48,895 nt of DNA from Desulfurivibrio sp. (GTDB lineage: Bacteria; Desulfobacterota; Desulfobulbia; Desulfobulbales; SURF-16): the NCBI GenBank assembly GCA_003605035.1, contig QZKJ01000022.1, positions 1 to 48,895 on the forward strand, given 5' to 3'. Below, piece after piece: positions 8,600-18,370 of the stretch (positions are counted from its first letter, which is position 1; each line of letters opens with the position of its first letter). A program made the position numbers and the translations under genes. The notes beneath the pieces are model-generated. The model worked only from the letters and a program-made list of their open reading frames with translations, ran no database searches and had not been told where the DNA came from.

Positions 8600-9277
8600 A
8601 TGAACATCTTAATTTTCGGTCCGAACGGCAGTGGTAAGGGAACCCAGGGCGCCAAGGTTCAGGAGAAATACAAAATCGCGCATGTTGAGTCCGGCGGCAT
8701 CTTCCGTAAAAATATCAAAGGCGGGACGGAACTGGGCAAGAAGGCGAAAGAGTATATCGACAGAGGTGACCTGGTTCCCGATGATATCACCATCCCGATG
8801 ATCCTCGACAGACTGAAAGAAGACGACTGCAAAAAAGGATGGCTGCTTGACGGTTTTCCCCGCAATAAGGTACAGGCGGAAACCCTGGCCAAGGCATTGA
8901 AAGATGCCGGCATTGAACTCAACTACGTGATTGAAATCATGCTTGACCGCCAGATCGCCAAGGATAGGATCATGGGCCGCCGCCTGTGCGCCAACGATAA
9001 CAACCACCCCAACCACATCGCCTTTGAGGCCATCAAACCGGTAATGAAAGACGGCAAGCTCGTCTGCCGGGTCTGCGGCGGCGACTTGAGCGCCCGTGCC
9101 GACGACCAGGATGAGGTCGCCATCGGCAAACGCCACGATATTTACTATGATACCAAGACCGGCACCATGGCCGCGGTAAACTTCTTCAAAACCCTCAAAG
9201 GACCCAAGGTTATTTCCGTGGACGGCTCCGCCGGCATCAAGGAAGTTCTCGATTCCATCATGAAGCAGCTCGACTGA
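8600..9277 (+). CDS. adk: Adenylate kinase
   Basis: 225 residues catalysing ATP + AMP <-> 2 ADP in the cytoplasm. The P-loop is GPNGSGKGTQG (7-17), a variant of the usual GAPGAGKGT. The AMP-binding region contains VESGGIFR and GDLVPDD; GWLLDGFPRN is the nucleotide-monophosphate-binding signature. The LID has GRRLC (Cys), then CRVCGGDLSARADDQ, suggesting a partial Zn-type LID. The early-LID sequence NDNNHPNHIAFEAIKP is divergent. ATG 8600 is preceded by AAGGAG. The gene stands alone and ends before a bidirectional terminator at 9362-9401. Confidence 0.93.
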   Translation: MNILIFGPNGSGKGTQGAKVQEKYKIAHVESGGIFRKNIKGGTELGKKAKEYIDRGDLVPDDITIPMILDRLKEDDCKKGWLLDGFPRNKVQAETLAKALKDAGIELNYVIEIMLDRQIAKDRIMGRRLCANDNNHPNHIAFEAIKPVMKDGKLVCRVCGGDLSARADDQDEVAIGKRHDIYYDTKTGTMAAVNFFKTLKGPKVISVDGSAGIKEVLDSIMKQLD

Positions 9278-9361
9278 TGGTAAGTTCACAGGTTGATTCG
9301 TCTTTTAGACTGTAGTCTGTCAGCAATCGACAGACTGAATCACTGCAGACTAGTTACCTGC

Positions 9362-9401
9362 AAAAGGGGATGATGGCGCCAGCCGCGATCATCCCCTTTT
9401 T
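9362..9401. terminator. Bidirectional intrinsic terminator between adk and the DUF374 gene
   Basis: AAAAGGGGATGAT (9362-9374) is the inverse complement of ATCATCCCCTTTT (9388-9400), separated by a short GC-rich loop, and T- or A-runs flank it on both sides. It serves the plus-strand adk and the convergent minus-strand DUF374 gene, whose stop codon (9400-9402) overlaps its edge. Confidence 0.85.
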
Positions 9402-10122
9402 AATGCTCTTTTCTGCCGAACTCCTGCCAGGATTTTTCATACAGTTCATTAAGCGCCTGTTCCAGCCTGAGGCGGTACTCCTCCAGTTCCTCGCTCGGCA
9501 ACTCCCTGGGCACCCGGATGGGCTCGCCATACCACAGGACCACCCTGGCAAACGGCAGGGGGATGGCGGTGCGGTCCCAGCTGCGAAAGGTGGTGTAGCG
9601 ATCAGCCGCCCAGCCCACCGGCACGATCGGCGCCCCGGTCCTGCTGGCCAGCAGAATCGTGCCGGCCTGGGCCCGGCGGGCCGGGCCCTGGGAACCATCC
9701 GCCACCAGCACCGCCGTCTTGCCCCGGGCCATCTCCTTCATCAACCCCTTCAAGGCGCCGACCGCCCCTTTGTTGCGCGAGCCGCGCACCGTGGCAAACC
9801 CCTTGCTCTGCAGAATGCGGGACACATATTCGCCGTCCCTGCTGGCGCTTACCATGGCCACATAGGGAAGTGCCCGGGCCTGATAGACAATGTAAATGAC
9901 CCCGTAATGCCAGAAGGAAACGATAAAAGGGATTCCTGCCCCGGCAAAACCGCTGAAATGCTGATGGCCGCGCTGCTGCACCCGGCAGGTGGCAAACAGC
10001 ATGAAGGAGAGCAGCCGGAACAAAAGCGGCACCGCCCACAGGGATAAACGGTAGAAAAGCCCTCCCTGCCCATGGCCGGCCCCTGCCTCCCGACTGCCGT
10101 CTCCCGACTCCTCTCTTTTCAC
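9400..10122 (-). CDS. DUF374 lysophospholipid acyltransferase-like protein
   Basis: About 240 residues from GTG 10122, which has GGAGG 5 nt upstream. Another GTG at 10143 gives seven more residues but lies inside a heptamer repeat. An N-terminal membrane-associated helix (LFYRLSLWAVPLLFRLLSF) is followed by the acyltransferase core: SFWHYGVIYIVYQ with the His of a variant HX4D-type motif, VSASRDGEYVSRIL, RGSRNKGAVGALKGL and VLVADGSQGPARRAQAG, then APIVPVGWAA. DUF374 proteins resemble LpxL/PlsC acyltransferases and may acylate lipid A or other glycolipids at the inner membrane. The gene follows uvrB by 44 bp. The N-terminal codons fall in simple-sequence repeat DNA, so the first ~20 residues are doubtful. 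Confidence 0.83.
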   Translation of the reverse strand: MKREESGDGSREAGAGHGQGGLFYRLSLWAVPLLFRLLSFMLFATCRVQQRGHQHFSGFAGAGIPFIVSFWHYGVIYIVYQARALPYVAMVSASRDGEYVSRILQSKGFATVRGSRNKGAVGALKGLMKEMARGKTAVLVADGSQGPARRAQAGTILLASRTGAPIVPVGWAADRYTTFRSWDRTAIPLPFARVVLWYGEPIRVPRELPSEELEEYRLRLEQALNELYEKSWQEFGRKEH

Positions 10123-10166
10123 TCCTTCCTCCTCACTTCTCACTTCTCACTTTTCACTTCTCACTT
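10120..10166. repeat. Heptamer repeat array between uvrB and the DUF374 gene
   Basis: The units CACTTCT CACTTCT CACTTTT CACTTCT CACTTTC, seven bases each, fill the junction right up to the uvrB stop codon. Related CCCGACT/GCCGTCT-like units continue to about 10083 inside the 5' end of the DUF374 frame. Other heptamer and nonamer arrays occupy other gene junctions in this window. Confidence 0.8.
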
Positions 10167-12150
<1,984 letters not shown>

Positions 12151-12167
<17 letters not shown>

Positions 12168-13140
12168 AGCCCTGAAAAGTGATGTCCCGCCTGGCCCCGT
12201 CCTGCAGGAGCATGACCCCCTGCCCGGCCACCATCCGGCCCACGCAGGTAATGGCCGTGCCGGCCTGCCGGCTGAGGCGGCGCAGCGGCTCGCTGTTCTG
12301 CGCCGGGGCGGTAAAGACCAGCTGGTAGTCCTCGCCGCCCTGCAGGGCCAGCTGCAGAGGGGAAAGCTTGAGAAGCGCGGCGGCTTTTTCCAGCTCGGCC
12401 GCCAGGGGCACCGCTCCGGCCTCGATCTCGGCCCCTGCCCCGCTCTCTTGACAGATATGGGCCAGATCGGTGGCCAGGCCATCGGAAATATCCATCATGG
12501 CGTGCACGAGTCCGCTTTGGGCAAGCATCTGGCCCAGTCTGACCTGGGGCTGCGGATCAAGGTGGGCGCGGCAGAGCGGGGCGTACTCCTGCCGCCCCTG
12601 CAGCCCGCGGCGGCACAACTCCAGGCCGCAGGCCGCGTTGCCGAGGCAATTGCTCACCCAGACCAGATCCCCGGGCCGGGCGGCGGAGCGGTAGCAGACC
12701 TGCTCTTCCGCCATCTCCCCGCAGACGGTGATGGACAGCATGAGGCGCTCGCCGGCATAAACCGTATCGCCGCCCACCAGCACCATGTCATGCTCAGCCA
12801 GCACCTGCAGAAAGCCGGCCGCCAGCCTGTCCGCAAACTCCCGGCCACAGGCGGCGGAAAGCCCGAGGGCCAGCAGGGCAAAGCGCGGCCTGCCCCCCAT
12901 GGCGCCGATATCACTGAGGTTGACGCTGGCCGCTTTTCTGCCCAACAGCTCAGGCGGATGCCAGGCCAGGTCAAAATGGACGCCCTCCACCAGGGCATCG
13001 GTGGTCCACAGGTCAACCAGGCCGCCGGCCCTGCGCACCACCGCGCAGTCATCACCGATGCCCCGCACCAGATCAGCCGCGGTGCCGGCCTGCTGCCTGG
13101 CGATGGCTGCTATGATATTTCTTTCAGCAAAGTGCTCCAA
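12151..13140 (-). CDS. thiL: Thiamine-monophosphate kinase
   Basis: 329 residues converting thiamine monophosphate to thiamine diphosphate with ATP. It shows the AIR-synthase/ThiL fold: GIGDDCAVV (metal and ATP binding), [21 protein letters not shown] with the metal-binding Asp, [19 protein letters not shown] and [12 protein letters not shown]. Length is typical. It overlaps the start of uvrB by 17 bp. The ptsI operon ends 160 bp upstream behind a terminator, so thiL probably has its own promoter in that gap. Confidence 0.95.
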
Positions 13141-13234
13141 GTGACAACCCTTCGCAACTGCAGATCAATAAGGAGACAACGGGCAACGCCGGGGCAAAGG
13201 GCATAGTAAACCCCGGCCAGGCGTTGTGCACCAT

Positions 13235-13257
13235 AAAAAAGGCGGTCAGCGGACCGC
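13235..13257 (-). terminator. Intrinsic terminator of the HPr-ptsI operon
   Basis: On the minus strand the hairpin GCGGTC-CGCT-GACCGC (13257-13242) is followed by CC and a run of six T residues. It lies 44 bp after the ptsI stop codon and before thiL. Confidence 0.85.
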
Positions 13258-13300
13258 GGCAATGGCATGAGACCCCGGCTGCCGCCACCGGCGACAGGCA

Positions 13301-15115
13301 TCAGGAAGCCAGGGTGTCAGCGGGAAAGGCATCAGGATAATGGCGGGACAGGTAGTGCTGCAGCAATTCCCTGATTTCCGTTGCCGAGGCGCAGGCCAGC
13401 AGCCGGCCGGCCAGCCTCTCCACCGAGGCGGCCCGGCTCTGCCTGATCATCCGCTTGATATACGGAATGGCCGGTGGATGCATGCTGAAGGAGTCAAGGC
13501 CAAGGCCGAGCAGCACCGGCAGATACCTCTCCTCAGCGGCCATTTCCCCGCAGATCCCCACCTCGATGCCCGCCTGGTGCGCCGCGCCAACCACCTGACT
13601 GATCATCCGCAATACCGCCGGATGCAGAGGTTCATACATATGGGCCACCTGCTCATTGCCCCGGTCGATGGCCAGGGAATACTGGATCAGATCGTTGGTG
13701 CCGATGCTGAAAAAATCCACCTCCCGGGCCAGGGTATCGGCCACGGCAACCGCGCTGGGCACCTCGATCATCACCCCGAGATCCACCCGCTCGGCAAAGG
13801 GGATGCCGTCTGCGCGCAGCCGCTCCTGCACCCGGGCCACCACCTCTTTCACCTGCCGCAGTTCGCAGTAGGAGGAAATCATGGGAAAGAGAATCCGCAG
13901 GGAGCCGAAAGAGCTGGCCCGCAACATGGCGCGCAGCTGGGTCTCAAACATGCCTGGTTCGCGCAGACAATAGCGGATGGCCCGCAGCCCCAAAGCGGGA
14001 TTGGCCTCAGCGGACCACTGTTTTTCCATCTTGCTGCGAAAGCCGGAGGACTTGCCTGCCTTGGCAGGGAACTGCTTGTCGCCGCCGATGTCAAAGGTCC
14101 GGATGGTCACCGGAAACGGGGCTGCCGCGGCCAGCAGATCCCGGTAGGTGGCGAACAGCAACTCCTCATCGGGATTGTCCCGGGCGCCCAGATAGAGATA
14201 CTCGCTGCGGAAAAGCCCGATGCCGCCTGCGCCGTACTCGAAGGCCTGGCCGATCTCGCCGGCCATTTCCAGGTTGGCCTCCACCCTGACCTGCAGCCCG
14301 TCAGTGGTTTCCGGCCGCAGGTTGGTATACTGGGCCACCTCCAGATGGAGCTGCTGATACTGGCGCTGCCTGTCCTGGTAGTACTCCAGGAGTTCCTCCT
14401 GGGGATTGACGATAACCCGGCCGGTGGCGCCGTCCAGAATGATCAGGTCATTGCTGCTGATCCGGCCGTTCACCTCTTTCAAGCCGACCACCGCGGGAAT
14501 GCCCAGGGTCTTGGCCACAATGGCCGAATGGGATGTTTCGCCGCCCATCTCGGTAAGAAAGCCGGCCTGGCCGGTCATGTGCAGGATATCCTCGGGCGAG
14601 AAATCCCGCGCCACCAGCACCACCTGCTCGTCAATTTCTTCCGGCAGCATATCCGCGCCGGACAGCTCGCAGAGGATGCGGTCCGCCACCTGCCTGACAT
14701 CAAGAAAACGGCCGCGGATATAGGGGTCATCCACCTTGGCAAAGGCAGTCTCCACCTGGCCCAGGGCCTTGTCCATGGCCCATTCGGCATTGATTTTTTC
14801 CGCAACGATGATTTCCAGGGTGCGGTCGAAAATCATGCGGTCCCGCAGCATGAGGATATGGGTATCGATGATGGCGGCGTAGTCCGCCATCACCGCGGCA
14901 AACTGTTCCCGTACCTGGCGGAGTTTCTCCTCCGTGCGCAAGACGGCATGGCGGAAACGGCTCTGCTCCAGGGCAAGTGAGCCATCATCGCTGATCCTTC
15001 TTTTCTTGAAGGCGCCTCCCGGTTCAACTAGCAAGGCCCTGGCGATGACGATACCCGGGGAAACGCCGATGCCCTGCATGGCGATCTCGGTGTCAACGGA
15101 TTTGCGCATGGTCAT
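13301..15115 (-). CDS. ptsI: PTS enzyme I, phosphoenolpyruvate-protein phosphotransferase
   Basis: 604 residues. Enzyme I takes phosphate from PEP onto its active His and passes it to HPr. The N-terminal domain holds the active His H196 in GGETSHSAIVAKTLG (the usual consensus is GGRTSHTAI, so R is replaced by E). The C-terminal PEP-binding TIM barrel shows GIGLFRSEYLYL, ETQLRAMLRAS, MIEVPSAVAVADTL, DFFSIGTNDLIQYSLAIDRGN and GICGEMAAE. ATG 15115 overlaps the HPr stop codon by 4 bp (ATGA), so the two are translationally coupled. No enzyme II genes are present in the window, which suggests a regulatory role or permeases elsewhere. Confidence 0.96.
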   Translation of the reverse strand: MTMRKSVDTEIAMQGIGVSPGIVIARALLVEPGGAFKKRRISDDGSLALEQSRFRHAVLRTEEKLRQVREQFAAVMADYAAIIDTHILMLRDRMIFDRTLEIIVAEKINAEWAMDKALGQVETAFAKVDDPYIRGRFLDVRQVADRILCELSGADMLPEEIDEQVVLVARDFSPEDILHMTGQAGFLTEMGGETSHSAIVAKTLGIPAVVGLKEVNGRISSNDLIILDGATGRVIVNPQEELLEYYQDRQRQYQQLHLEVAQYTNLRPETTDGLQVRVEANLEMAGEIGQAFEYGAGGIGLFRSEYLYLGARDNPDEELLFATYRDLLAAAAPFPVTIRTFDIGGDKQFPAKAGKSSGFRSKMEKQWSAEANPALGLRAIRYCLREPGMFETQLRAMLRASSFGSLRILFPMISSYCELRQVKEVVARVQERLRADGIPFAERVDLGVMIEVPSAVAVADTLAREVDFFSIGTNDLIQYSLAIDRGNEQVAHMYEPLHPAVLRMISQVVGAAHQAGIEVGICGEMAAEERYLPVLLGLGLDSFSMHPPAIPYIKRMIRQSRAASVERLAGRLLACASATEIRELLQHYLSRHYPDAFPADTLAS

Positions 15116-15384
15116 TCTTCACCAAATTTATCGGCAATCAATTGGGCCAGCGCGGCAAGCGCCGCCTCGGCATCCTCGCCGGCCGCCTTGATAGAGACGG
15201 GGGTCCCTTTGGTACAGGCCATGGACATCACATCAAGAATACTCTTGCAGTCCGCCTCCATCTCATCACGGATAAGCCGGATGTCGGCCTTGAAGCGTTT
15301 GGCCGTCTCCACCAGCAGGGCGGAGGCGCGGCCATGCAGACCGAAGGTGTTGGCGATGACCAGTTCCCTGCTGTACTCGGCCAT
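15112..15384 (-). CDS. HPr family phosphocarrier protein
   Basis: 90 residues from ATG 15384; the longer in-frame extension overlaps the upstream gene and is not HPr-like. HPr accepts phosphate from enzyme I on a His, here H17 in NTFGLHGRAS. The usual motif is GLHARPA, so Ala and Pro near the active site are replaced. The regulatory-serine region CKSILDVMSMA (S48) is conserved, as in HPr proteins phosphorylated by HPr kinase, though no such kinase gene is seen here. It starts 2 bp after the stop of the 122-residue upstream gene and overlaps ptsI by 4 bp. Likely symbol would be ptsH, but the divergent active-site motif makes a regulatory paralogue possible. Confidence 0.93.
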   Translation of the reverse strand: MAEYSRELVIANTFGLHGRASALLVETAKRFKADIRLIRDEMEADCKSILDVMSMACTKGTPVSIKAAGEDAEAALAALAQLIADKFGEE

Positions 15385-15386
15385 CC

Positions 15387-15755
15387 CTATTTCACCACCC
15401 GCAGGAGCGACGGCCTGCCCTTTTCCGGCGGCTTCTGCTCTTTTTTCGGCCCGCCCTCCGGCCCTGCGAAATCCACCGCCTTGATATATCTTTTTTCCCC
15501 GCCCATGGTAAAAATCTCCCTGCCGGTAAACTGCTCTGTCCGCAAGGTCCAGACCACCTTCTGCGGCGGCACGGAAAGAAGTTGCATGCTTACATGCCAC
15601 CATTCATCGCGCCTGGTGGCATCCCTTTCAAACCCGGTGATCAGGGCATAACTGAGGGTCTGGGGGTTTTCCGTGACAATGATGACGATATCCCCTGTGT
15701 CGGTCGAATCTTTCAGATGAAAGATCCTGTGAAGTTCTTCAACGATTTTATCCAT
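15387..15755 (-). CDS. Hypothetical protein, first gene of the HPr-ptsI operon
   Basis: 122 residues beginning MDKIVEELHRIFHLKDST. No family was recognised. There is no signal peptide or membrane segment. The middle looks like a beta-rich domain (TGDIVIIVTENPQTLSYALI, WWHVSMQLLSVPPQKVVWTL). The C-terminal third is low-complexity and charged (GPEGGPKKEQKPPEKGRP). It ends 2 bp before the HPr start, so it is almost certainly cotranscribed with HPr and ptsI and may have a PTS-related regulatory role. MITE copy 2 begins 37 bp upstream of its start. Confidence 0.72.
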   Translation of the reverse strand: MDKIVEELHRIFHLKDSTDTGDIVIIVTENPQTLSYALITGFERDATRRDEWWHVSMQLLSVPPQKVVWTLRTEQFTGREIFTMGGEKRYIKAVDFAGPEGGPKKEQKPPEKGRPSLLRVVK

Positions 15756-15791
15756 TGTTCATGATCACGAGCTACGTATTTATTTAGGCAC

Positions 15792-16024
15792 TCAACTTTC
15801 CGACTTAATTTAATTTATTTTGAGGAAATAATAGTATTTTTGTGACATAGTTGCAGCTCCGAACTCCGCCATGGGAATCCAGAAGACAGCATTCAGAATG
15901 ATTGATTTTATAACGTTTTATTCTGGCTCCTGTCTCCCGGCTCCTGAATTCTCCGGAAACAGGCTTCGAGCGGCCTGAAAATATTTATCTAATTTCAACA
16001 TGTTACCACAACTCCGCAAGTTGA
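15792..16024. mobile_element. MITE-like element, copy 2
   Basis: ~233 bp and the same orientation as the copy at 7681. Ends are TCAACTTTCCGA (left) and TCCGCAAGTTGA (right), a slightly diverged terminal inverted repeat. It shares the internal blocks GACATAGTTGCAGCTC, CAGAATGATTGATTTTATAA, GGCTCCTGTCTCCCGGCTCCTG and ATTTCAACATGTTACCACAACT with the other copies, as well as the inverted heptamer arms. No clear target duplication is visible. Confidence 0.8.
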
Positions 16025-16723
16025 GTTAAAGAAACGAGGCTACGGCAAATCTCGCAACAGGCCGGAGCATAAGGTAAAGCAGGAACACGCTTTCCGCAAG
16101 GAGAACAGCGCCTGGCCGAGCCCCCAGACCTTCTTTTTCCGGCGAACTTTTCGCGGCCGCCGGCGCGGCAGCCCGGCTACTCAGCCCCGGCAAAACTCTT
16201 TACACTATCCCTGAGTCATCTCATACAATGACCAGAACAAAAAGACAACCTCAGGCCACCCTCATTTCCCGCATTGATATTTTACAGGAAAATGGTATGT
16301 GTAATTTCGTAAAACATGATACGTGCCCATCAATATATCATCTTGCCAGCCATGCCAATGATGAATAATATAATGTAATTTCAGACAACCTGATCTCGGC
16401 AGGTTATGCTTTGATACCAGAATTGCGGTTCGAGAAAAGTGCCTAAAGTACTTAAAATGCCTGAAGTGCCCTTGTGCCCCTTGAGGGTATAAAGTTGCGG
16501 TACTATATTCCATTGGACAAAGCCATGCCTCGTGCCGGGGAAAATAAAGACGTCATTGAGACTCCAAAATTTATATGGAACCTTTTCACATAAGGATTTG
16601 TCTTGCCTTCAAAGAACAGATTTTTATTGCTCTTCAGCAGGTCGAGCGGCTCTTTGACAGCAGAGATCCCTCCCTGCCGGACAGAATACACCCGGTTGCA
16701 AAAGCGTCCGCCCCGGGTGTTGC
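16025..16723. other. Gene-free stretch upstream of the ECF sigma factor gene
   Basis: No supported gene in ~700 bases; scattered short frames have no family character. GTGCCTAAAGTACTTAAAATGCC, around 16438-16460, is followed by a related GTGCCC segment and is weakly repetitive. GGAACC at 16577-16582, followed about 18 bases later by TCTTG, might be an ECF-type promoter for the sigma factor operon, but the match is partial. Confidence 0.35.
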
Positions 16724-17305
16724 ATGAATAAAAATGAACTGAATACGGATATTCAGCAGCTTGTCCAGGATTTTCTTGACGGCGACGTCCAGGCCTTTAA
16801 CCGTCTGGTCATGCTTTTCCAGACAAAAATCTACAATCTGGCCCTGAATTATGTCAAAAATCAGGAAGAGGCAAAGGATCTGGCCCAGGACATCTTTATC
16901 ACCGTCTATCGGTCCCTGCCGAAGCTGCGGGAAAAAGAAAAATTTACTTCCTGGCTGTACCAGATTGCCGTCAATCATTGCCGCAACCGCTATAAGAAAC
17001 TGAGCAGACGTGGCTATTTCAATAATATCTCCTTGGATGATGAAGAATCGTTTCTGCAGATTCCGGGTGATGAAGGGCCGGAAAAAACGCTGCAGCGGCA
17101 AAATACCATAAATCTCGTCCGCTCAACCATTGATGCCATGGCTGAGGCGGAAAAGGAAATCATAATCTTACGGGATGTGCAGGAACTGAGCTACGAAGAA
17201 ATCAGCGACATTCTGCAGATCCCGCTGGGCACGGTCAAATCAAAGCTGAACAGGGCGCGGACTTCTCTAAAAGACCGCTTGAAAAAACATTACCAGGATT
17301 TGTGA
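16724..17305 (+). CDS. ECF (RpoE-type) RNA polymerase sigma factor
   Basis: 193 residues. Sigma-70 region 2 (about 15-85) contains LVMLFQTKIYNLALNYVKNQ, DLAQDIFITVYRSL and FTSWLYQIAVNHCRNRYKK. Region 4 (about 130-185) has EKEIIILRDVQELSYEEISD and IPLGTVKSKLNRARTSL. Size and lack of regions 1 and 3 fit extracytoplasmic-function sigma factors. The next gene, overlapping by GTGA, encodes a membrane-bound zinc-finger anti-sigma factor, and an HtrA protease follows, the usual arrangement of an envelope-stress regulon. It probably directs transcription of its own operon and htrA. Confidence 0.95.
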   Translation: MNKNELNTDIQQLVQDFLDGDVQAFNRLVMLFQTKIYNLALNYVKNQEEAKDLAQDIFITVYRSLPKLREKEKFTSWLYQIAVNHCRNRYKKLSRRGYFNNISLDDEESFLQIPGDEGPEKTLQRQNTINLVRSTIDAMAEAEKEIIILRDVQELSYEEISDILQIPLGTVKSKLNRARTSLKDRLKKHYQDL

Positions 17306-18246
17306 GCCACCTTATGCGATGCCAGGATTGTCAGGACTTATTCTCACTCTATCTTGATGGGGATATTGACCAGATCAGCAGGTCCCAAGTGGATTCTCAT
17401 TTCGACGTCTGCCCGCAGTGCAAAATGGAATGGCAGGCCTTCAGGCGCAGTGTCGCGTTCCTGCGGGACATGCCCATGGCCAGCGTACCGCCGGACTTTC
17501 TGGTCGGCATTCACCGGAAGCTTGAGCCCCGCTCCCCCTGGCAGAAGGCAAGAGAATTTCTGGTCGGCAGGATCGCGGGGAAATGGGCAATGTCTACCGC
17601 ATTTGCCATGCTGGTCATCGGCTTTGCCACTGCCTCGCTCATTCAGCTGATCCCCGTTTCCCGGACAGGCCTGGACAGCAATACCCCGCCGGCGGCGCCG
17701 GCGGAACAGCTGGCTGCAAACAGCCACGAGGCCCCGCTGCTGCTGGCGGAAAACGACGGAGACCAGGGCGGCCAGCATGATTTTTATCCAGGGGTTCCCC
17801 TGCTTTCCGAATATGAGGGGAAAGATTCTCCGGTCATGCAGCAGTTTGCCATGCTGCCCCGCAGTAAAGACGAGCAGCATATCCCGGTGGTTGACCTCGT
17901 TTCCACCGGCTCCGGCCACAGCCCTTCACCCTATCTGGACACCCCGCTTCCGTCATTTTCTTCCCGCCAGCATACGCCGGTCATCACGCCCGACCTGCAG
18001 ATCACCATCCACGCAGCGCCCAGGGCCGAACAGATGGCGATTGTCAGACAGATCATCCAGTCCCCCCTCTGGCGGGCCGAGCTGTACGACCATAACACAC
18101 TGCTGCTGTCTGTGCCGACCAGCAGTTTCGACCAGCTGCTGCAGATCTGCTGCACCGAAAAAACATCGCTGTCACCCGATTATGCCCGCCACAGCCATTA
18201 CATCTCGCTGAAACGGTATTTAACCGTGGCGATCAAGCTCGATTAA
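17302..18246 (+). CDS. Anti-sigma factor with zinc-finger (ZAS) domain and one TM segment
   Basis: 314 residues from GTG 17302, overlapping the sigma factor stop (GTGA); ATG 17314 is an alternative. The N-terminal cytosolic domain carries C7/C10 and the ZAS motif H33-x3-C37-x2-C40 (SHFDVCPQC), which binds Zn2+ and sequesters ECF sigma factors. One TM helix at about 96-117 (AMLVIGFATASLIQLI) leads to a periplasmic part of ~200 residues with low-complexity Pro/Ser/Ala linker and a C-terminal folded region (LQITIHAAPRAEQMAIVRQI). The periplasmic part presumably senses envelope damage, with regulated proteolysis releasing the sigma factor. The large periplasmic region is longer than in minimal anti-sigma factors. 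Confidence 0.88.
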   Translation: MSHLMRCQDCQDLFSLYLDGDIDQISRSQVDSHFDVCPQCKMEWQAFRRSVAFLRDMPMASVPPDFLVGIHRKLEPRSPWQKAREFLVGRIAGKWAMSTAFAMLVIGFATASLIQLIPVSRTGLDSNTPPAAPAEQLAANSHEAPLLLAENDGDQGGQHDFYPGVPLLSEYEGKDSPVMQQFAMLPRSKDEQHIPVVDLVSTGSGHSPSPYLDTPLPSFSSRQHTPVITPDLQITIHAAPRAEQMAIVRQIIQSPLWRAELYDHNTLLLSVPTSSFDQLLQICCTEKTSLSPDYARHSHYISLKRYLTVAIKLD

Positions 18247-18370
18247 CATCGTCGCCAATCCGACAAAATCACGCCTAGCAGAAAAATTATTCTTTACTGT
18301 CATCCATGTCCTCTCTATTATGGAAAGATATGATGACGAACCGGATAAACATTGACAAGGGATTACAGTA

